This document shows, one piece after another, positions 17,590-25,696 of a stretch of DNA of 64,000 bases. The position numbers and the translations under genes were made by a program. The stretch spans positions 62,001 through 126,000 of the forward strand of contig LYSZ01000009.1 in NCBI GenBank assembly GCA_001657385.1. The letters run 5' to 3'. The notes under the pieces were generated by a model that saw only the letters and a list, made by a program, of their open reading frames with translations, did no database searches and was not told the origin of the DNA. This DNA is from Parvularcula sp. BBD 1991-13. GTDB taxonomy: Bacteria; Pseudomonadota; Alphaproteobacteria; Caulobacterales; Parvularculaceae. How positions within the stretch are numbered: the first letter of the stretch is position 1; every line of letters starts with the position of its first letter.

Positions 17590-17958
17590 GGACGCGCTTT
17601 CCTGACACTTCGCGGCTGAGCCGGCCCAGCCTCAAACCGCACAGTCTATAGCGGGTCGCCCCCGCGAACCGCAAGCAGCGGCCCCGGCGCGTCGTCGTCG
17701 ACAGACGGGCGACAGGCGGGCGACAGGCGGCGACGCGCGGGGCCCCGCAGCCCCCTAAAGCCCATCCCGGACACAGCCCCGAAACGCCGCCCCGAAACGC
17801 AGCTTGGCGGATGAGCCGGGCGCAGTGTTGCCTCAATGCATCGCCGGGCGGCGCTCTGCGCGTGTCGCACGGACGTTATCGATTCGTCACGAAACCAACA
17901 TGCGCGCGGCATAGGACCGCAAAATCAATCATGCTGTCGTGCAACAAGGGATGTACTC
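17590..17958. promoter_or_regulatory. divergent metG / TonB-receptor intergenic region with two small tandem repeats
   Basis: 369 bp. An 11-bp unit (CGACAG[AG]CGGG) is repeated three times at 17699-17730 and a 13-bp unit (CCCCGAAACGCCG/CAG) twice at 17777-17802. No supported gene and no recognisable Fur box in front of the receptor. Promoters for both genes must be here. Confidence 0.5.
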
Positions 17959-20409
17959 ATGCGCCACCTCTTCGCCGCGTGCGCAAGCGCGCTCGCCTTA
18001 TCCTGCGCCTTCGGGGCAAACGCGCAGGACTCCGCCCAGGACGCTTATCTCGGGGAAATCGACGACGTCATTATCGTCACCTCCCAGTTCCGCGAACAAT
18101 CGGTCCTGGAAGTGCCGCTCGCCGTCACCGCCTATGACAACGAATTTCTACAATCGATCGGCGTGACCGAATTCGACGAGCTGTCCCGCTTCGTGCCGGG
18201 CTTTGTCGTTCAGGAACAGAGCGTCAATAATCCTGGCTTCGTTCTTCGCGGCATCACCTCGGACAGCGGCGCCTCGAACATCGAACCTCGCGTCTCGGTG
18301 TTCCAGAACGGCGTTTCCATCGCCCGCTCGCGCGGCTCCATCGTGCAGCTCTTCGACCTGGAGCGCGTCGAAGTGCTGAAAGGCCCGCAAGGCACCCTGT
18401 TCGGCCGCTCCGCCCAGATCGGCGCGGTCCACGTCATCACGCAAAAGCCGACCTACGCGTATGAAGGCTACGCCACGGCCGAGTTCGGCAATTTCGACCA
18501 GCAGCATTATGAAGGCGCGATCAACATTCCGCTGATCGAGGACAAGCTCGCCTTCCGCGCCGCGGCCACCTATGAGCGCCGCGCCGGCTTCATCGACAAT
18601 CCGACCGAGCGCGACCTTAACGGCACCGACAGCGTCGCGGTGCGCGCCAGCCTGCGCTGGGAGCCGACCGACAACCTGACCTTCGATCTCATCGGCCATT
18701 ACGGCAGCGACACCCCGCCGGGAACCTCGTTCAAGTCCGGCGTCATCCCGGCGCTCGGCGGGACGACCAATCCGAACGACTTCGCCACGCTCAACACCTT
18801 CGGCGGCTTCCTCGACAACGCGCCGCTGTCCATCGACCGCGAGCTGTTCGACGTCACCGGCATCGTCAACTGGGAAATCAACGACGCCTGGAGCGTGACC
18901 AGCACCACCGCCTATCGCGAATTCGACAGCCTTGAGGTGTTCGATCCCGACGGGACGGCGTTCGACATTTTCATCTTCGGCGAAGACGCCGAAGGCGAGC
19001 AGTTCAGCTCCGACATCCGCTTCAATTACGACAATGGCGGGCGTCTGAAAGGCTTCTTCGGCGGCGGGATCTTCCTCGAAGAAGGAACGCAGGGCGTGCC
19101 GCTGGGCTTCGACATCGGCAACACCGCGGCGCTGTTCGCCTCGCTCAACGCCATCAGCGACCCGGTGGACGGCGTTTCGTTTTTCGGCGGCTCGCTGCCG
19201 ATCGCACAGGCGTTCCTGACCGGAAATCCGGCCGTCCTCGAGGCGACCCTGGGCGTTGCGGGCATTCCCTCCGGCGTTTTCCAGACGGAAGATTTCACCA
19301 ACGGCAGCGACAACACCTCATTCGACGTGTTTGCCGAGATCGCCTATCAGCTTACGGATCGCCTTGAGTTCACCGCCGGCGGCCGCTTCACCTATGACGA
19401 CAAGGAAACGCTCTTTTCCAGCGCCATCACCAGCCCGAACCCGCTGACCCCGGTCATCTTTGACGCGGTTATCGGCGCGCCCTTGCCGTCCGTTTTCGCC
19501 GGCGACACCGGCGGCGTCGTCTCGTCGGACGATTTCGACATCGACAACACCTTTTCGGGCTTCACCTGGCGCGCGGTCCTGAATTACGAGATCGCCGAGA
19601 ACGTGTTCGGCTATGTCAACTACTCGCGCGGCCGGCGCCCGCAGGTCATCGACGACGAAGCCGTCAACGCCCTGGGCGTCGGCATTGTCGACTTCCAGGT
19701 GATCGACGCGGAGATCGTCAGTTCCTACGAAGCCGGCCTGAAAGGCTCGTTCCTCGACAATCTCGCAACCGTCGAAACGGCGGTCTATTACTACGATTAC
19801 GAGAACTTCCAGTCGAGCGTCAGGGTCAGCGATCCGGGCGAGGCGCCGGTGTTCGAAACCATCAACGCCGGCACGGCGGACGCGATCGGCGCGGAGCTTG
19901 GCCTGCAACTTCAGCCGAGCGACGACTTCGCCTTTTTCCTGACCTACGGCTACAACCGCGCGCGCTTCGACGATGAAGACGCGCAGGGCAATCCGCAGGA
20001 GTTCGGCGGCAACCAGTTCCGTCTGTCTCCGGATCACTCCCTGTCGGTCGGTTTCAACTATCGCTATCCGACGTCTTACGGCGCGTTCTTCCTGACCCCG
20101 ACTTACACCTGGCAGTCGGAAGTCTTCTTCGAGGACGAGAACCAGGGCGAAGTCAGCGTCGTCAATCCGGCCGACGGCTCGCTGGTCTTCACCATCCCCG
20201 CGGTGCGGCAGGAATCCTACGGCCTTCTCAACATCCGCGGCGGCGTCGATCTTCTCGACGGGCAGGTCCGCATCGAGGGCTATGTGGAGAACCTCCTCGA
20301 CGAGGAGTTCATCATCGACGCCGGCAACACCGGCGGCAGCTTCGGCATTCCGACCTTCATCGCCGGCGCCCCGCGCTTCTTCGGCGGCGGCGTGACGGTC
20401 CGGTTCTAA
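17959..20409 (+). CDS. TonB-dependent outer-membrane receptor
   Basis: 816 residues with a signal peptide (MRHLFAACASALALSCAFGANA-Q). The plug domain follows: IIVTSQFREQSVLEVPLAVT, PGFVLRGITSD, RVEVLKGPQGTLFGR and GAVHVITQKP are hallmark receptor motifs; the rest is a 22-strand-type barrel ending in phenylalanine (VTVRF). The start at 17959 has AAGGGATG upstream; the longer open frame lacks a signal peptide at its N-terminus and is rejected. It stands alone, divergent from metG and followed by a strong terminator. No periplasmic binding protein, siderophore gene or Fur box is near, so the ligand is unknown; the protein resembles the many iron-complex/unknown substrate receptors of Caulobacter-like bacteria. 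Confidence 0.93.
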   Translation: MRHLFAACASALALSCAFGANAQDSAQDAYLGEIDDVIIVTSQFREQSVLEVPLAVTAYDNEFLQSIGVTEFDELSRFVPGFVVQEQSVNNPGFVLRGITSDSGASNIEPRVSVFQNGVSIARSRGSIVQLFDLERVEVLKGPQGTLFGRSAQIGAVHVITQKPTYAYEGYATAEFGNFDQQHYEGAINIPLIEDKLAFRAAATYERRAGFIDNPTERDLNGTDSVAVRASLRWEPTDNLTFDLIGHYGSDTPPGTSFKSGVIPALGGTTNPNDFATLNTFGGFLDNAPLSIDRELFDVTGIVNWEINDAWSVTSTTAYREFDSLEVFDPDGTAFDIFIFGEDAEGEQFSSDIRFNYDNGGRLKGFFGGGIFLEEGTQGVPLGFDIGNTAALFASLNAISDPVDGVSFFGGSLPIAQAFLTGNPAVLEATLGVAGIPSGVFQTEDFTNGSDNTSFDVFAEIAYQLTDRLEFTAGGRFTYDDKETLFSSAITSPNPLTPVIFDAVIGAPLPSVFAGDTGGVVSSDDFDIDNTFSGFTWRAVLNYEIAENVFGYVNYSRGRRPQVIDDEAVNALGVGIVDFQVIDAEIVSSYEAGLKGSFLDNLATVETAVYYYDYENFQSSVRVSDPGEAPVFETINAGTADAIGAELGLQLQPSDDFAFFLTYGYNRARFDDEDAQGNPQEFGGNQFRLSPDHSLSVGFNYRYPTSYGAFFLTPTYTWQSEVFFEDENQGEVSVVNPADGSLVFTIPAVRQESYGLLNIRGGVDLLDGQVRIEGYVENLLDEEFIIDAGNTGGSFGIPTFIAGAPRFFGGGVTVRF

Positions 20410-20431
20410 ATCCCACCGAAGGGTCCTTTTT

Positions 20432-20470
20432 AAAAGCCCAGGTCTTCGCCGCCGAAGACCTGGGCTTTTT
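20432..20470 (+). terminator. strong intrinsic terminator of the TonB receptor gene
   Basis: AAAAGCCCAGGTCTTCG (20432-20448) pairs with CGAAGACCTGGGCTTTT (20453-20469) around a CCGC loop and runs into a T tract and TTTCGTTTTT. It starts 22 bases after the stop codon. A-rich left flank could also let it act on the other strand. Confidence 0.92.
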
Positions 20471-20523
20471 CGTTTTTACAAAGATCAAATCCGCCGCCGC
20501 GGCGGCGCCGGACGCGCCGACGG

Positions 20524-21306
20524 TCAGCGGCCGGGTTCGGCGACGCTGTCGACGCTGGCGTGGAGATGGGCGACCAGTCCCTCGTCCAGGCGCAGCCGCG
20601 CCGCCAGCATCGCCAGGTAGCCTTTTTCCGCCGGCCCATCCGGGTCGGCGACGAGCAGGGAAGCGGCGTAAATCTCCGCCGCCTGTTCGGGACAGCGCGC
20701 GCCGTTCGCCACCGCGTCGATATCGAGCGGCCCCGACAGTTCCTCATCGATGAAGGCCATGTCCGCCGCGTTCAGCCGCAGCGCCCCGAGCTGATCGGTG
20801 ATGCGCCGGCGCTCGTCGTCGCAGACATGGCCGTCCGCTTTCGCCGCCGCGATCATGGCGCGGATCAGCGCGCGGGTCAGGTCGTCCTGCGCCTGCGGTT
20901 CGGCCGGCATGAACGGGGAGTCTGCGGGCGCGTTCATCTCGGCGGGAAGCGGGGCGCCGGCAAGCGGGGAGTCGCCCCGGGCCGGCGCGGGGGCGCGCTG
21001 CGGGAGCTTGTTGTCCTGCCAGTCGCGCCAGGCTTTATAGGCGAGGCCGCCGACAAGCGCGACGCCGCCGACCTTCAGCGCCGATTTGGCCAGTTTGCGC
21101 GGCTTTTTCCCGCCGAGCAGCAGCCCCGCGAGCCCGCCGGCGAGCGCGCCCGCGGCGAGCCCGCCGCGTCCGCTGATCAGGTTTTGCAGATCGAGACCCG
21201 CCGCCGGTTGGCCGCCGGGCAGGCTTTCCGCCCGCCCCGGGCCTGCAATCGGGTCGAGGCCGGCCTGGCTGGCGAGTTGATCGAGGATGCTTTTCGGCTG
21301 GACCAT
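20524..21306 (-). CDS. DUF533/TerB-like protein
   Basis: 260 residues. The N-terminal third ends in a Gly/Ala/Leu-rich hydrophobic stretch (GRGGLAAGALAGGLAGLLLGG, about 46-66) and a second hydrophobic part (KVGGVALVGGLAYKAWRDWQ), followed by a Pro/Ala linker and a C-terminal helical domain with DLTRALIRAMIAAAKADGHVCDDERRRI, the acidic-lined TerB/DUF533 core. YebE-type proteins of this kind are tailed inner-membrane proteins; their role is unknown. AAGGAA eight bases before the ATG at 21306 supports the start. The leader contains a 16-bp tandem repeat. Confidence 0.85.
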   Translation of the reverse strand: MVQPKSILDQLASQAGLDPIAGPGRAESLPGGQPAAGLDLQNLISGRGGLAAGALAGGLAGLLLGGKKPRKLAKSALKVGGVALVGGLAYKAWRDWQDNKLPQRAPAPARGDSPLAGAPLPAEMNAPADSPFMPAEPQAQDDLTRALIRAMIAAAKADGHVCDDERRRITDQLGALRLNAADMAFIDEELSGPLDIDAVANGARCPEQAAEIYAASLLVADPDGPAEKGYLAMLAARLRLDEGLVAHLHASVDSVAEPGR

Positions 21307-21328
21307 CGACGCGTTCCTTTCCGTTGAC

Positions 21329-21366
21329 TGGCGGTTCCATGAATTGGCGGTTCCATGAATTGGCGG
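21329..21366. repeat. 16-bp tandem repeat in the DUF533 leader
   Basis: TGGCGGTTCCATGAAT occurs at 21329-21344 and again at 21345-21360, followed by the first six bases of a third copy (21361-21366). It lies 23-60 bp upstream of the DUF533 start on the minus strand, so it would be in its 5' leader or promoter. Confidence 0.85.
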
Positions 21367-21487
21367 CTTGACAGAACGGCGGGCGTTTAATGCGCCGTCC
21401 TTTCCGGGATGGGCCGCCTTTTTGAGATGGACAGCGCCGGGGGCGAAACAACGCGCGCCCGGAAAAATATTGATAGAACTTTCCTAT

Positions 21488-21985
21488 TTATTCGATGAGG
21501 TTTTTGAACATGATGTGGGCGTCCACATAGCCCCGCTCCGGGTCGCGAAACGCTCCCGGCACGGTCGCGAGGATCGACATCCCCGCCCTGCGCCACGCCC
21601 TCACCGCCGCCTCGTTGCTGGCGACCACGAGATTGAACTTCATCGCGCGAAACCCCATCGCGCGGGCGCGCTCCTGGGACTCAAGGCACAGCCGGGTTGC
21701 AATTCCCCGCCCGCGCGCGGCCGGGGCGACCACATAGCCGGCGTTGCAGACATGATCGCCCGGACCGCCTTGATCCGGACGCAGATAATAAACCGCGGCG
21801 AGCGTTCCGTCCGGCGCGCGGGCGACGGCGTTGAAACCGTCCGGCTTGATCCAGTAGGCCCTCGCGCCGGCCTCGTCCACGTCGCGCGGAACGGGATAGG
21901 ACCGGCCGTCCCGGAACGCCGGCGCCAGCGCGGCCCAGACCTCCGGCCAGTCGGCCGGCGTTTGCTGTTCAATGACAAGTCGCAT
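21488..21985 (-). CDS. GNAT-family N-acetyltransferase
   Basis: 165 residues forming a single GNAT domain. The acetyl-CoA pyrophosphate loop is RGRGIA at 91-96, after the beta-4 strand NAGYVVAPAA, followed by the helix TRLCLESQERARAMGFRAMKF and the late VVASNEAAVRAWRRAGM strand-helix, typical of small-molecule or protein acetyltransferases; the ending RDPERGYVDAHIMFKNL is of the YhhY/RimI-like type. The acceptor is not predictable. The ATG at 21985 follows an open leader; the next upstream gene on this strand starts 48 bp away. Confidence 0.87.
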   Translation of the reverse strand: MRLVIEQQTPADWPEVWAALAPAFRDGRSYPVPRDVDEAGARAYWIKPDGFNAVARAPDGTLAAVYYLRPDQGGPGDHVCNAGYVVAPAARGRGIATRLCLESQERARAMGFRAMKFNLVVASNEAAVRAWRRAGMSILATVPGAFRDPERGYVDAHIMFKNLIE

Positions 21986-22033
21986 CGGGGTCAGGTTTGA
22001 CCGGTTCCCGGCGCGGCCGCAAGGGCGGCGGCG

Positions 22034-22531
22034 CTATGCGCCGCGCGTCTCCATTGCGCCGGCTGTCGCCTCGCCCGTTGTCGCCTCGCCGACCGCGCCC
22101 GCGGCTTCGCCGAGCAGCCGCCAGGCCGCTGACACGACGTCCGCAAGCGTATACCCCTGCGCGTAAGCCGCAAGGAGCGCGATGAACGCCAGGACGCCGA
22201 TGGTGCGCGCAACGGCGCGTCGCGCCGTCAGGAACAGGGCCGCCCCGCCGATCAACTCGGCGGCGCCGGCGAACCCGTTCATGGACCCGTTCATGGAAAA
22301 GTGCTGCGCGATAGCCGCAAAGGCGTCCCATCCCTGCGTCGCCGCCGGGGTTTTCTCCCCGATCCCGCCCATCACGTGAGCGCCGCCGAGAAGCATCAGC
22401 AGGCCGGCGCAGGCGCCCCGAACCGCATCCATGATAAAACCGATCAGCATACTGATCGGGCCTCCGTAAGCCGTCTCGCCGACGGGCCGGACGTCGAACG
22501 CCGCCCCGCCGCCATGAATCGTACGCGCCAT
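22034..22531 (-). CDS. membrane protein, possibly DoxX-like
   Basis: 165 residues with hydrophobic segments at about 28-55 (MLIGFIMDAVRGACAGLL), 88-105 (GAAELIGGAALFL) and 110-130 (TIGVLAFIALLAAYA). The GAAELIGGAALFL pattern is reminiscent of DoxX-family membrane proteins, but the match is weak. Start chosen at 22531 because AGGAG lies eight bases upstream; a GTG nine bases earlier also opens the frame. The tail is Ala/Gly/Thr/Glu rich. Function unknown. Confidence 0.5.
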   Translation of the reverse strand: MARTIHGGGAAFDVRPVGETAYGGPISMLIGFIMDAVRGACAGLLMLLGGAHVMGGIGEKTPAATQGWDAFAAIAQHFSMNGSMNGFAGAAELIGGAALFLTARRAVARTIGVLAFIALLAAYAQGYTLADVVSAAWRLLGEAAGAVGEATTGEATAGAMETRGA

Positions 22532-22655
22532 ACGCCGCACTCCTGTCGTCTCGCGCGTCCCCTTGAAATCAGCATGACGGGTGAAACGCGGCGAAGAATG
22601 GCCGAAACAAGGCGAAACGGCGCCGCACGCGAATGTGAGCGGACGTGCGCTCCGA

Positions 22656-23081
22656 TCAAGTCGCGTATTTCTTCCGCGTCGCGCGGTATGACTTGGCGAT
22701 CAGCTTTTCCAGCACCCCGGCGTCGACGTCTTCGAGCCTGTTGACGTAAAGGCAGCCCTTGCCGGTCTTGTACTTGCCGAGTTTGGAGAGCAGCGGGTCG
22801 TCCTCGGCGATCGATCCCAGAATATAGATCGACAGGTTCGCCTTGCGCGGGCTGAAGCCGACATTCAGGAAATCCCCTTCCCGTCCGCTTTCATACTTAT
22901 AGTGATAGACCCCGAAGCCGATGATGGAAGGCCCCCACATGGTCGGCTTCTCGCCGGTGATCTTCTCCATCATGGCGAGCAGGGTTCTGGCGTCGCGCCG
23001 GCGGACGTCGTTTTCGACCGCGTCGATGAACGCCGTCACGCTTTGCGCCGTCGGCCGGGTCTTGTTCTGCGCTTTCGCCAT
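22656..23081 (-). CDS. DUF1801 domain protein
   Basis: 141-residue soluble protein. TAQSVTAFIDAVENDVRRRDA at the start, MEKITGEKPTMWGPSIIGFG in the middle and LSIYILGSIAEDDPLLSKLGK later match DUF1801, a family with a fold resembling the iron chaperone frataxin-like/YdhG proteins. The ending KSYRATRKKYA is the usual one. ATG at 23081 with GGGAG upstream is chosen over an upstream Met. Next upstream gene on the strand is the MFS transporter (49 bp). The biological role is unknown. Confidence 0.85.
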   Translation of the reverse strand: MAKAQNKTRPTAQSVTAFIDAVENDVRRRDARTLLAMMEKITGEKPTMWGPSIIGFGVYHYKYESGREGDFLNVGFSPRKANLSIYILGSIAEDDPLLSKLGKYKTGKGCLYVNRLEDVDAGVLEKLIAKSYRATRKKYAT

Positions 23082-23130
23082 GCCGTCTCCCTTTCCCCTC
23101 AACGCGCCGGAACGCCTTGTCCCGCCGCGG

Positions 23131-24492
23131 CTAGGCGGCCGCCTCCCCGGTCGCTTTCTCCCAGTCTGCGGGCACTTTCTTCGCAGTCCAGAAAAACACC
23201 AAAGCCGAGGCGAGACTGAATATGCTGAGCGTCGTCAGCGCGATGCGCAACCCCGTCACGTCGCCATGAGAAGCGGCGAAGAAATCGGACAGCGCGCCGA
23301 CCCACAGGGGACCGAAGCCGAGGGCGACCAGATTCAGCACCAGGAAGAAAAACGCCGTCGCCATCGCCCGCAGGCGGACCGGCGCCAGCGTCTGCACCAG
23401 CGAAAAGGACGGCCCGAGATAAAAACCGATCATCAGGAGGAAAGGCGCGGCCCAGAAGAACGCCCAGAACGGGGTCGGCGCCCAGATGTTCAGGACGCCG
23501 GCCGGAATCGTGACCAGCATCGCCGCCCCCGGCAGCCAGGCATAGGCCCCCTTGTCTTTGCGGGCGCACCGGTCCGCGATACGCCCGCCGAGATAGGCGC
23601 CGAGGCCATAGGCGGCGCCGTTGAGGAACGCCAGCGGCGTCGTGATCTCCACATAGGAAAGACCGTATGTCCGGCGATAGAAGTCGACGACCCACAACCC
23701 TATTCCGTATGCGGTGAAAGAGGCGAGCGTCACGCCGATCGTCACGCCCCAATAGGTGGGAATGCTGAGGAGCCGCTTCAGCCCTTCAGCGTAACTGACC
23801 GGCGGGGGCGGCGGGGCGAGCGCGCCCGGCCCGGCGCCGGCGGGGACGCCGGTCGCGGGCGCGGGGCCGTCAAGTGCGCCGCGTTTCGGCTCTCGAACCG
23901 TCAGCTTCATGACGATCGCCAGCACGACGCCCGGCGCGCCAACGATAAAGAAGGCGTTACGCCAGCCGAAAGTCTGCAACACCCAGCCGCCGGCGAGAAA
24001 CGCGAACATCTGGCCGAAAGGGATGCCGAGCGAATAAATCGAGAGCGCGCTGGCGCGCCGTTCCTTCGGGAAGTAATCGGAGATCAGCGCATGCGCCGGC
24101 GGCGAGCATCCGGCCTCGCCGATGCCGACGCCGATTCGCGCCAGCGTCAGTTGCGCCGCATTGGCGGCGAATCCCGAAAGCGCGGTGAAGCCCGACCACA
24201 CCGCCAGCGACGCCGAAACGATCGACACCCGGTTCCAGCGGTCCGCCAGCCAGGCGATGGGAATGCCCATGACCGTGTAGAGCATGGCGAAGGCGAGCCC
24301 CTTCAACAGGCCCATCATGGAGTCGGACAGGCCGAGATCCTCCTGGATCGCGGGCGACAGGATGGCGATGATCTGCCGGTCGATGAAATTGAAGGTGTAG
24401 ACGAGCGTCAGGACGCCCAGAACATAATAGCTGTAACCGCTCGTCGTCCTGTCGTCGGGGCGCGCGGGCGCGTCGGCGCTGATGTCGCTCAC
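23131..24492 (-). CDS. MFS transporter, spinster-like
   Basis: 453 residues with about 12 membrane segments. VYTFNFIDRQIIAILSPAI in the first helix and WLADRWNRVSIV (motif A between helices 2 and 3) are typical of the spinster-like MFS subgroup frequent in sphingomonads and caulobacters, often encoded beside aromatic or lipid catabolic genes. A cytoplasmic Pro/Gly/Ala loop (about 207-230) links the two halves. The start appears to be GTG at 24492 with only a weak GGGGGCGG site. Divergent from the quinone oxidoreductase gene; substrate unknown. Confidence 0.9.
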   Translation of the reverse strand: MSDISADAPARPDDRTTSGYSYYVLGVLTLVYTFNFIDRQIIAILSPAIQEDLGLSDSMMGLLKGLAFAMLYTVMGIPIAWLADRWNRVSIVSASLAVWSGFTALSGFAANAAQLTLARIGVGIGEAGCSPPAHALISDYFPKERRASALSIYSLGIPFGQMFAFLAGGWVLQTFGWRNAFFIVGAPGVVLAIVMKLTVREPKRGALDGPAPATGVPAGAGPGALAPPPPPVSYAEGLKRLLSIPTYWGVTIGVTLASFTAYGIGLWVVDFYRRTYGLSYVEITTPLAFLNGAAYGLGAYLGGRIADRCARKDKGAYAWLPGAAMLVTIPAGVLNIWAPTPFWAFFWAAPFLLMIGFYLGPSFSLVQTLAPVRLRAMATAFFFLVLNLVALGFGPLWVGALSDFFAASHGDVTGLRIALTTLSIFSLASALVFFWTAKKVPADWEKATGEAAA

Positions 24493-24685
24493 CGCCCGTC
24501 CGCCCCCACAACGCTTTTTGCAACGCCTTTTGCAACGCCCCTCGAAACGAATTGCGCCATGCCTGTTTCCTCCGCCGGTCTTAAGATGTCATGCATTGTT
24601 TATCGGCCGGGAAAGAATGCGTAAGATCACGGCGCGCCGCAAGCTGCAACACCACATGACGACCGCGAGAGAGGATGAACGCCCC

Positions 24686-25684
24686 ATGAAAGCGATGATG
24701 AGCCACGAGCCCGGCGGCCCCCGCAGCCTTAGCCTGACGGACGCCGACACGCCCGAACCCGGCCCCGGACAGGTGCGCATCGCCGTGAAGGCGGCGGGCG
24801 TCAACTTTCCCGACACGCTGATCATCCGCGACCTCTACCAGTTCAAGCCGTCCCGCCCCTTCGCGCCGGGGGGCGAGGTCGCCGGCGTCGTCGAGGCGAC
24901 GGGCGAGGGCGTCGACGGCCTCGACGTCGGCGACCGCGTGCTCGCCGGCGGGATCAATGGCGGCTTCGCCACCCATTTCATCGCCAATGCGGCGCAGACG
25001 AACAAAATCCCCGAAGCGATGCCGTTCGACGAGGCCGCGGCCTTCATGCTGACCTACGGCACGTCCCATTACGCCCTGAAGGATCGGGGCGAAATCAAGC
25101 CGGGAGACGCGCTGTTCATCCTCGGCGCGGCGGGCGGCGTCGGCGCCGCGGCGATCGAACTGGGCAAGGCGTTCGGCGCGAAGGTCGTCGCTGGCGTGTC
25201 GTCCGAAGAGAAGGCCGCCTTCTGTAAAGATCTGGGCGCAGACGAAACGCTTGTCTATCCCGCGGGAGAGCTCGACCGCGCGGCGCAAAAGGCGCTTTCC
25301 GCACGGATCAAGGACCTTTGCGGCGGCGAAGGGGCGAACATCGTCTACGACGCCGTCGGCGGGGACTACGCCGAACCGGCCCTGCGCGCCCTCGCCTGGG
25401 AAGGGCGCTTCCTCGTGGTGGGCTTCCCCGCGGGCATTCCGAAAATTCCGCTCAACCTGACGCTTCTGAAAAGCTGCCAGATCGTCGGCGTCTTCTGGGG
25501 CGCCTTCACCATGCGCAACCCCGCGAGGAACGCCGAGTACGTCGCCGAGCTGTTCCGTTTTTACGAGGAAGGCAAAATCCGCCCGCGGGTCACCGCGACC
25601 TATCCGCTGGAACGGGCCGCGGAGGCGCTGGAGCTTCTGGAAAGCCGCAAGGCGACGGGCAAGGTGGTGCTGACCGTCGATTAG
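24686..25684 (+). CDS. NADPH:quinone oxidoreductase, zinc-independent MDR family
   Basis: 332 residues, medium-chain dehydrogenase/reductase without the zinc-ligand set of alcohol dehydrogenases. The N-terminal GroES-like part contains VKAAGVNFPDTLIIRDLYQ and APGGEVAGVVEATGEGV; the Rossmann part has GAAGGVG at 147-153. ELLESRKATGKVVLTVD is the usual end. The ATG at 24686 with GAGGA upstream is preferred; the open frame from 24482 is a divergent intergenic region. Relatives reduce quinones or enoyl compounds with NADPH. Convergent with glyS, 12 bp apart. Confidence 0.9.
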   Translation: MKAMMSHEPGGPRSLSLTDADTPEPGPGQVRIAVKAAGVNFPDTLIIRDLYQFKPSRPFAPGGEVAGVVEATGEGVDGLDVGDRVLAGGINGGFATHFIANAAQTNKIPEAMPFDEAAAFMLTYGTSHYALKDRGEIKPGDALFILGAAGGVGAAAIELGKAFGAKVVAGVSSEEKAAFCKDLGADETLVYPAGELDRAAQKALSARIKDLCGGEGANIVYDAVGGDYAEPALRALAWEGRFLVVGFPAGIPKIPLNLTLLKSCQIVGVFWGAFTMRNPARNAEYVAELFRFYEEGKIRPRVTATYPLERAAEALELLESRKATGKVVLTVD

Positions 25685-25696
25685 GCGCCGGCGCCC

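Noticed and set aside
15628-17619. Long plus-strand frame over metG and adjoining genes, and the comparable ones over the second TonB receptor (34083-36128) and PodJ-like gene (47223-49394)
   Set aside because: All are opposite well-supported genes, rich in Arg and Ala, without motifs; same codon-bias artefact.
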